A DNA stretch of 8,979 bases from assembly GCA_030843315.1 (NCBI GenBank), contig JAUUPT010000110.1, forward strand, positions 1 to 8,979, given 5' to 3'. The stretch is from Bacteroidaceae bacterium. Its GTDB lineage: Bacteria > Bacteroidota > Bacteroidia > Bacteroidales > Bacteroidaceae. The position numbers and the translations under genes were made by a program. Numbering within the stretch: position 1 is the stretch's first letter; every line of letters begins with the position of its first letter. Below the pieces are notes generated by a model. It had not been told where the DNA came from. It ran no database searches and saw only the letters and a program-made list of their open reading frames with translations. Shown piece after piece: positions 6,253 to 8,979 of this stretch.

Positions 6253-6789
6253 ATGATGAAATCTTATTTTAGTAGTGAGCGAATCCGTCTCCGTGCCATG
6301 GAACCGGAAGATTTGGAAATAATGTATGCTATGGAGAACGACCCGGAAACATGGGAGGTGACGAACTTCACCGTACCTTATTCCAAGTTTGTCCTGAAAC
6401 AATATATCGAGAACTCCGAATGTGATGTGTTTGCCGACCGTCAGATGCGTATGATGATTGTGCGCAATGAAGACAACGCAGTGGTAGGTACGATTGATGT
6501 TACTGAATTTGTTCCCATGCATGCGCGGGGAGAGGTTGGTGTTGCCATTCGGAAGGCATACCAGGGCAATGGCTATGCCAAAGAAGCGCTGAACCTGCTG
6601 TGTGACTATACTTTTGGTTTTCTACACCTGAAACAACTCATTGTCCACATTACTGTAGATAATGAAGCGAGCATACGATTATTTGAATCCTGCGGTTTTG
6701 TGCGGTGCGGACTTTTGAAGGAATGGTGGCGCGTAGGAGGATGTTATAAAGATGTTGTATTGCTGCAACGTCTTCGCGAAACTAATTAA
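6253..6789 (+). CDS. GNAT family N-acetyltransferase (RimJ/RimL/SpeG-like)
   Basis: A 178-residue acetyl-CoA-dependent N-acetyltransferase. The N-terminus (SERIRLRAMEPEDLEIMYAMENDPETWEV) is typical of the RimJ/RimL and SpeG-like branch. Motif A is VGVAIRKAYQGNGYAKEAL, with the acetyl-CoA phosphate loop QGNGYA at residues 104-109. Motif B follows as VDNEASIRLFESCGFVRCGLLKE (about 135-157). The substrate could be a protein N-terminus, a polyamine or a small amine; the sequence does not decide. A second ATG immediately follows the first (6256), and GGCGGAAAG upstream could serve as the ribosome binding site for either. It is the last gene of the recR cluster, and its final 8 bp overlap the end of the opposing yqgE gene. 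Confidence 0.93.
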   Translation: MMKSYFSSERIRLRAMEPEDLEIMYAMENDPETWEVTNFTVPYSKFVLKQYIENSECDVFADRQMRMMIVRNEDNAVVGTIDVTEFVPMHARGEVGVAIRKAYQGNGYAKEALNLLCDYTFGFLHLKQLIVHITVDNEASIRLFESCGFVRCGLLKEWWRVGGCYKDVVLLQRLRETN

Positions 6790-7375
6790 GAGTCGGAATC
6801 TGCGGGAAACGTGACCACACTTCGTATTTGCCTCCCAATTTGCACAAGGCATTTTTCCAGAACTTGCTACTGGAGGCTTCGTCCATCAGCGAAGCTATGT
6901 CTTCTTTGCCCACCAGCCAAGTGTTTTCTTGGATCTCCTGGCACAGTTGTTCGTATTCCCAGCCGGAATAACCTAGAAAAAAGCGGATATGCCCCTTGGC
7001 TGGATGCCCCTCCATCAGATATTTCTTGATTGCTTCAAAATCACCGTTGAGATAAAAACCATTGGCAATGGGCAAGGCTCCTGCTACGCCTTCAAGGGTA
7101 TGTAGATAGAATAGCGTATCCGTACTGATAGGCCCGCCTTTATAAATAGGTATATTTTCGGAGCAGTTGAATTCTTTCAGAATATCGTTCAATAGCAAGG
7201 GCAGGGGCTTGTTCATGATTAGCCCCATTGTACCGTCTTGTGTATGGTCTACCAATAAGATGACGGAACGCCCAAACGTGTGATCGCACAAAAATGGCTC
7301 GGAAATCAGTATCTTTCCCCGGGCAGGAACAACGTGGTTGGTCTCTATCTTGAATATATCTAAGTTGGTATACAT
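6782..7375 (-). CDS. YqgE/AlgH family protein (UPF0301)
   Basis: A 197-residue protein of the YqgE/AlgH (DUF179) family, whose biochemical role is unsettled; AlgH was linked to alginate regulation in Pseudomonas. Family features are GKILISEPFLCDHTFGRSVI (residues 20-39), GLIMNKP (51-57), the YKGGPI strand-turn (78-83) and FFLGYSGWEYEQL (132-144). The ATG at 7375 was chosen; extending upstream to 7390 would require a TTG start and add only MYIRG. The gene follows the aminotransferase by 79 bp on the same strand. A near-miss promoter motif (TATTTTG on the minus strand at 7388-7394) lies in the gap, so it may be transcribed from there or by read-through. The 3' end overlaps the convergent acetyltransferase gene by 8 bp. 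Confidence 0.95.
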   Translation of the reverse strand: MYTNLDIFKIETNHVVPARGKILISEPFLCDHTFGRSVILLVDHTQDGTMGLIMNKPLPLLLNDILKEFNCSENIPIYKGGPISTDTLFYLHTLEGVAGALPIANGFYLNGDFEAIKKYLMEGHPAKGHIRFFLGYSGWEYEQLCQEIQENTWLVGKEDIASLMDEASSSKFWKNALCKLGGKYEVWSRFPQIPTLN

Positions 7376-7454
7376 GCCTCTAATATACAAAATATTCTAC
7401 AACCAACAAATCTTAGCCTCTTTTTTTCGCAGGAAAAGTATGTTTTCTGAGTTT

Positions 7455-8762
7455 TTAATGGTTTTTGGCAAAGAGAGCCATGCGCTCGTCCAACTGGTCA
7501 TATTGATGGTCCTGGATAAAGGAAGTGCAGGCACGAAGCCCTTCCTGATGGCTTCCGGTGGTCACCAGTGAGATGGCGCTTACTCCGTAGTACATCAGTT
7601 CCTTGGCAAGTTCTCCGCTGCTCATTCCCGGATAGCCGATGGTGAAGTAGAATCCGTCGGCAACGGGGTCTCCCAAGTCATTGTCATACACCAGGTGGAA
7701 GCCGTGGCGCAGGAAGATTTCTTTCAGGCGGCGGGCACGTTCACCATATACCTTCACTTCATCGAGGAAGTTGTATTTGCCCTCATTAGCAGCTTTCAGC
7801 ATAGCAGCAAGCGCATATTGTGCAGAGTGGCTTGTACCGGAAGAGAGTGCATAGAGCACGCGGTGGATGAATACCGTACCGAAAGTACCGCCACCATAGC
7901 GTTTCGTCAATCCCGGGTAGGCACGATGATAAAGTTTGTTTGAGATACAGCTTACGCCGATGCGCTGTCCGGCATAGCTGAACGCCTTGGAACCGGAGAT
8001 AAGCAATACATAATGGTCGGTATAGTGTGCCACAGATGGCTGGTAAGGCGGTTGGAACGGTTTGCTCAAGTCTTGGCGGAAGTCCATGGCAAAGTATGCA
8101 AGATCTTCCAGAACGATGACGTCATATTTAGTAGCAAGTTCACCGATGATACGCAATTCTTCCTCTTTCAGACAAATCCAACTGGGATTGTTCGGGTTGG
8201 AATAGACGATGGCGGAGATATTACCTTTTTTGAGGTAGCTCTCCAGTTTCTCTTTCAGTTTGTCGCCACGATAGTCGTAAACATCGAAGGTTTCGTATTT
8301 TTGCCCCATCACTACCAACTGCTGTTTCTGTACCGGGAAACCGGGGTCAATGAAGAGGATGGTATCTTTCTTTTCGTCGCATTGGCTGCAAGTGAGGAAT
8401 GAGGCAAAAGTGCCCTGCATGGAGCCGGTAACGGGTACGCACCCTTCGGCAGCTACATCTACATTAATAAAGGCTTTAATGAAGCGCGATGCCTCTTCTT
8501 TCAATGCCGGCAGTCCGTTGATGTCGGGGTAGAGGCTGGCTATGCCGTTTTGCAATGCTTCGATTTCCGCCTTTACGCCTACGGCAGAGGCGGGGAGCCC
8601 GGGCACACCCATTTCCATTTTAATAAATTCTACACCGGATGCAGCTTCTGCTTTGGCAGCGATGGCCTTTACTTCACGGATGGTTGCTTTGGCAAAGTCT
8701 GCGATATGAAAATCTTCGATAGTTTCGTCGATCAATTTTCGTTCAATAGGAGTATTTTTCAT
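7455..8762 (-). CDS. PLP-dependent class I/II aminotransferase
   Basis: A 435-residue fold-type I pyridoxal-phosphate enzyme, cytoplasmic, probably transferring an amino group between an amino acid and a 2-oxo acid. Visible motifs are YPDINGLPALKEEASRF (78-94), which contacts the substrate entrance, NPNNPSW (189-195), D220-x-A222-Y223 for the pyridine nitrogen and ring hydroxyl, SGSKAFSYAGQRIG (256-269) with the Schiff-base lysine K259 and phosphate-binding R267, and a C-terminal arginine in GLRAC (R410) that would bind the substrate carboxylate. The length is slightly above the roughly 400-residue norm because of an N-terminal extension of about 40 residues. No neighbouring biosynthetic gene reveals the substrate. 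A TACCTTTG element lies 25 bp upstream of the ATG. Confidence 0.94.
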   Translation of the reverse strand: MKNTPIERKLIDETIEDFHIADFAKATIREVKAIAAKAEAASGVEFIKMEMGVPGLPASAVGVKAEIEALQNGIASLYPDINGLPALKEEASRFIKAFINVDVAAEGCVPVTGSMQGTFASFLTCSQCDEKKDTILFIDPGFPVQKQQLVVMGQKYETFDVYDYRGDKLKEKLESYLKKGNISAIVYSNPNNPSWICLKEEELRIIGELATKYDVIVLEDLAYFAMDFRQDLSKPFQPPYQPSVAHYTDHYVLLISGSKAFSYAGQRIGVSCISNKLYHRAYPGLTKRYGGGTFGTVFIHRVLYALSSGTSHSAQYALAAMLKAANEGKYNFLDEVKVYGERARRLKEIFLRHGFHLVYDNDLGDPVADGFYFTIGYPGMSSGELAKELMYYGVSAISLVTTGSHQEGLRACTSFIQDHQYDQLDERMALFAKNH

Positions 8763-8787
8763 GATTGCATTATTAATTTACGTTTTG

Positions 8788-8795
8788 CAAAGGTA
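8788..8795 (-). promoter_or_regulatory. -7 element of the aminotransferase promoter
   Basis: The plus-strand bases CAAAGGTA read TACCTTTG on the minus strand, an exact TAnnTTTG match 25 bp before the aminotransferase ATG. No consensus -33 element is seen at the expected distance. It faces away from the tRNA-Asp promoter 83 bp to the right. Confidence 0.65.
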
Positions 8796-8824
8796 ACATA
8801 AATCTCTTATAATCACCTTATGTT

Positions 8825-8845
8825 AAAAAAAAGATGATTTTTTTT
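8825..8845. repeat. Symmetric A-run/T-run element between divergent promoters
   Basis: A8 (8825-8832), GATGA and T8 (8838-8845) form an inverted repeat made only of A:T pairs. It lies between the leftward aminotransferase promoter and the rightward tRNA-Asp promoter, ending 10 bp before the likely tRNA -33 element. An upstream A/T promoter element or bent DNA is more likely than a terminator, because the stem has no G:C pairs. Confidence 0.4.
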
Positions 8846-8855
8846 CTTTCCAGCT

Positions 8856-8886
8856 ATTGCAGATATGAGAATTTTGCCTACCTTTG
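8856..8886 (+). promoter_or_regulatory. Promoter of tRNA-Asp
   Basis: TACCTTTG at 8879-8886 is an exact -7 match and ATTG at 8856-8859 can act as the -33 element with a 19-bp spacer. The tRNA starts 41 bp after the -7 element, leaving a 5' leader of about 35 nt for RNase P to remove. The fit in both elements makes this one of the best-supported promoters in the window. Confidence 0.75.
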
Positions 8887-8927
8887 CAACCGCAATCGAG
8901 AGAGATAGCAACAAACAATGAAATTAT

Positions 8928-8979
8928 GGTGCGTTAGTTCAGTTGGTTAGAATACATGCCTGTCACGCATGGGGTCACG
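8928..8979 (+). tRNA. tRNA-Asp(GTC), 5' part only
   Basis: The acceptor 5' strand is GGTGCGT (8928-8934), followed by TA. The D stem GTTC (8937-8940) pairs with GAAT (8950-8953). The anticodon stem CATGC (8955-8959) pairs with GCATG (8967-8971) around the loop CTGTCAC, with anticodon GTC at 8962-8964. The window ends at the start of the T stem, so the T arm and acceptor 3' strand are not seen. Confidence 0.95.

Noticed and set aside
7433..7447. GAAAA-GTATG-TTTTC hairpin between the aminotransferase and yqgE
   Set aside because: The 5-bp A/T-rich stem has one G:C pair and no adjacent T run in the direction of transcription, so it does not support a terminator.
1..8979. CRISPR array, insertion sequence, toxin-antitoxin or defence system
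   Set aside because: No regularly spaced repeats, transposase, nuclease or paired small genes were found; all sizeable genes are accounted for by other families.

Overview
The window reads as a stretch of a Bacteroidales chromosome, most likely Bacteroides. The evidence is repeated promoter -7 elements of the TAnnTTTG type (TATATTTG, TATCTTTG, TACCTTTG) just upstream of gene starts, weak Shine-Dalgarno sequences, a lipoprotein of a type I associate with Bacteroides, a TonB-dependent outer-membrane receptor, and the small families DUF4923 and YqgE/AlgH. It is bounded by two cut-off tRNA genes: the 3' part of tRNA-Gly(GCC) at the left edge and the 5' part of tRNA-Asp(GTC) at the right edge.

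Layout. Positions 1-121: tRNA-Gly end and a strong perfect-stem terminator. Positions 122-1667: a monocistronic gene for a secreted lipoprotein with two acidic D-x-D-x-N-D loops, with its own promoter and terminator. Positions 1706-2923 (minus): the essential ribosome-assembly GTPase EngB/YsxC followed 15 bp later by a secreted DUF4923 protein, probably one operon. Positions 2924-3192: a 269-bp divergent regulatory region holding promoter elements for both directions and a perfect 14-bp palindrome. Positions 3193-5079: a TonB-dependent receptor that is not SusC-like and has no SusD partner. Positions 5139-6789: recR, an unknown four-helix membrane protein and a GNAT acetyltransferase in a tight operon. 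Positions 6782-8762 (minus): a PLP-dependent aminotransferase followed by YqgE/AlgH, whose 3' end overlaps the acetyltransferase gene by 8 bp. Positions 8763-8927: a divergent promoter region feeding the aminotransferase leftward and tRNA-Asp rightward.

Most genes are housekeeping (EngB, RecR, tRNAs, YqgE) with envelope functions mixed in (lipoprotein, DUF4923, TonB receptor). I see no phage, insertion sequence, CRISPR, toxin-antitoxin or defence genes, and no clear new multi-gene system. The most useful leads are the palindromic operator candidate in front of the TonB receptor, the substrate of that receptor, the twin-acidic-loop lipoprotein, and the coupling of EngB to a secreted protein. 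No intergenic stretch exceeds 300 bases.
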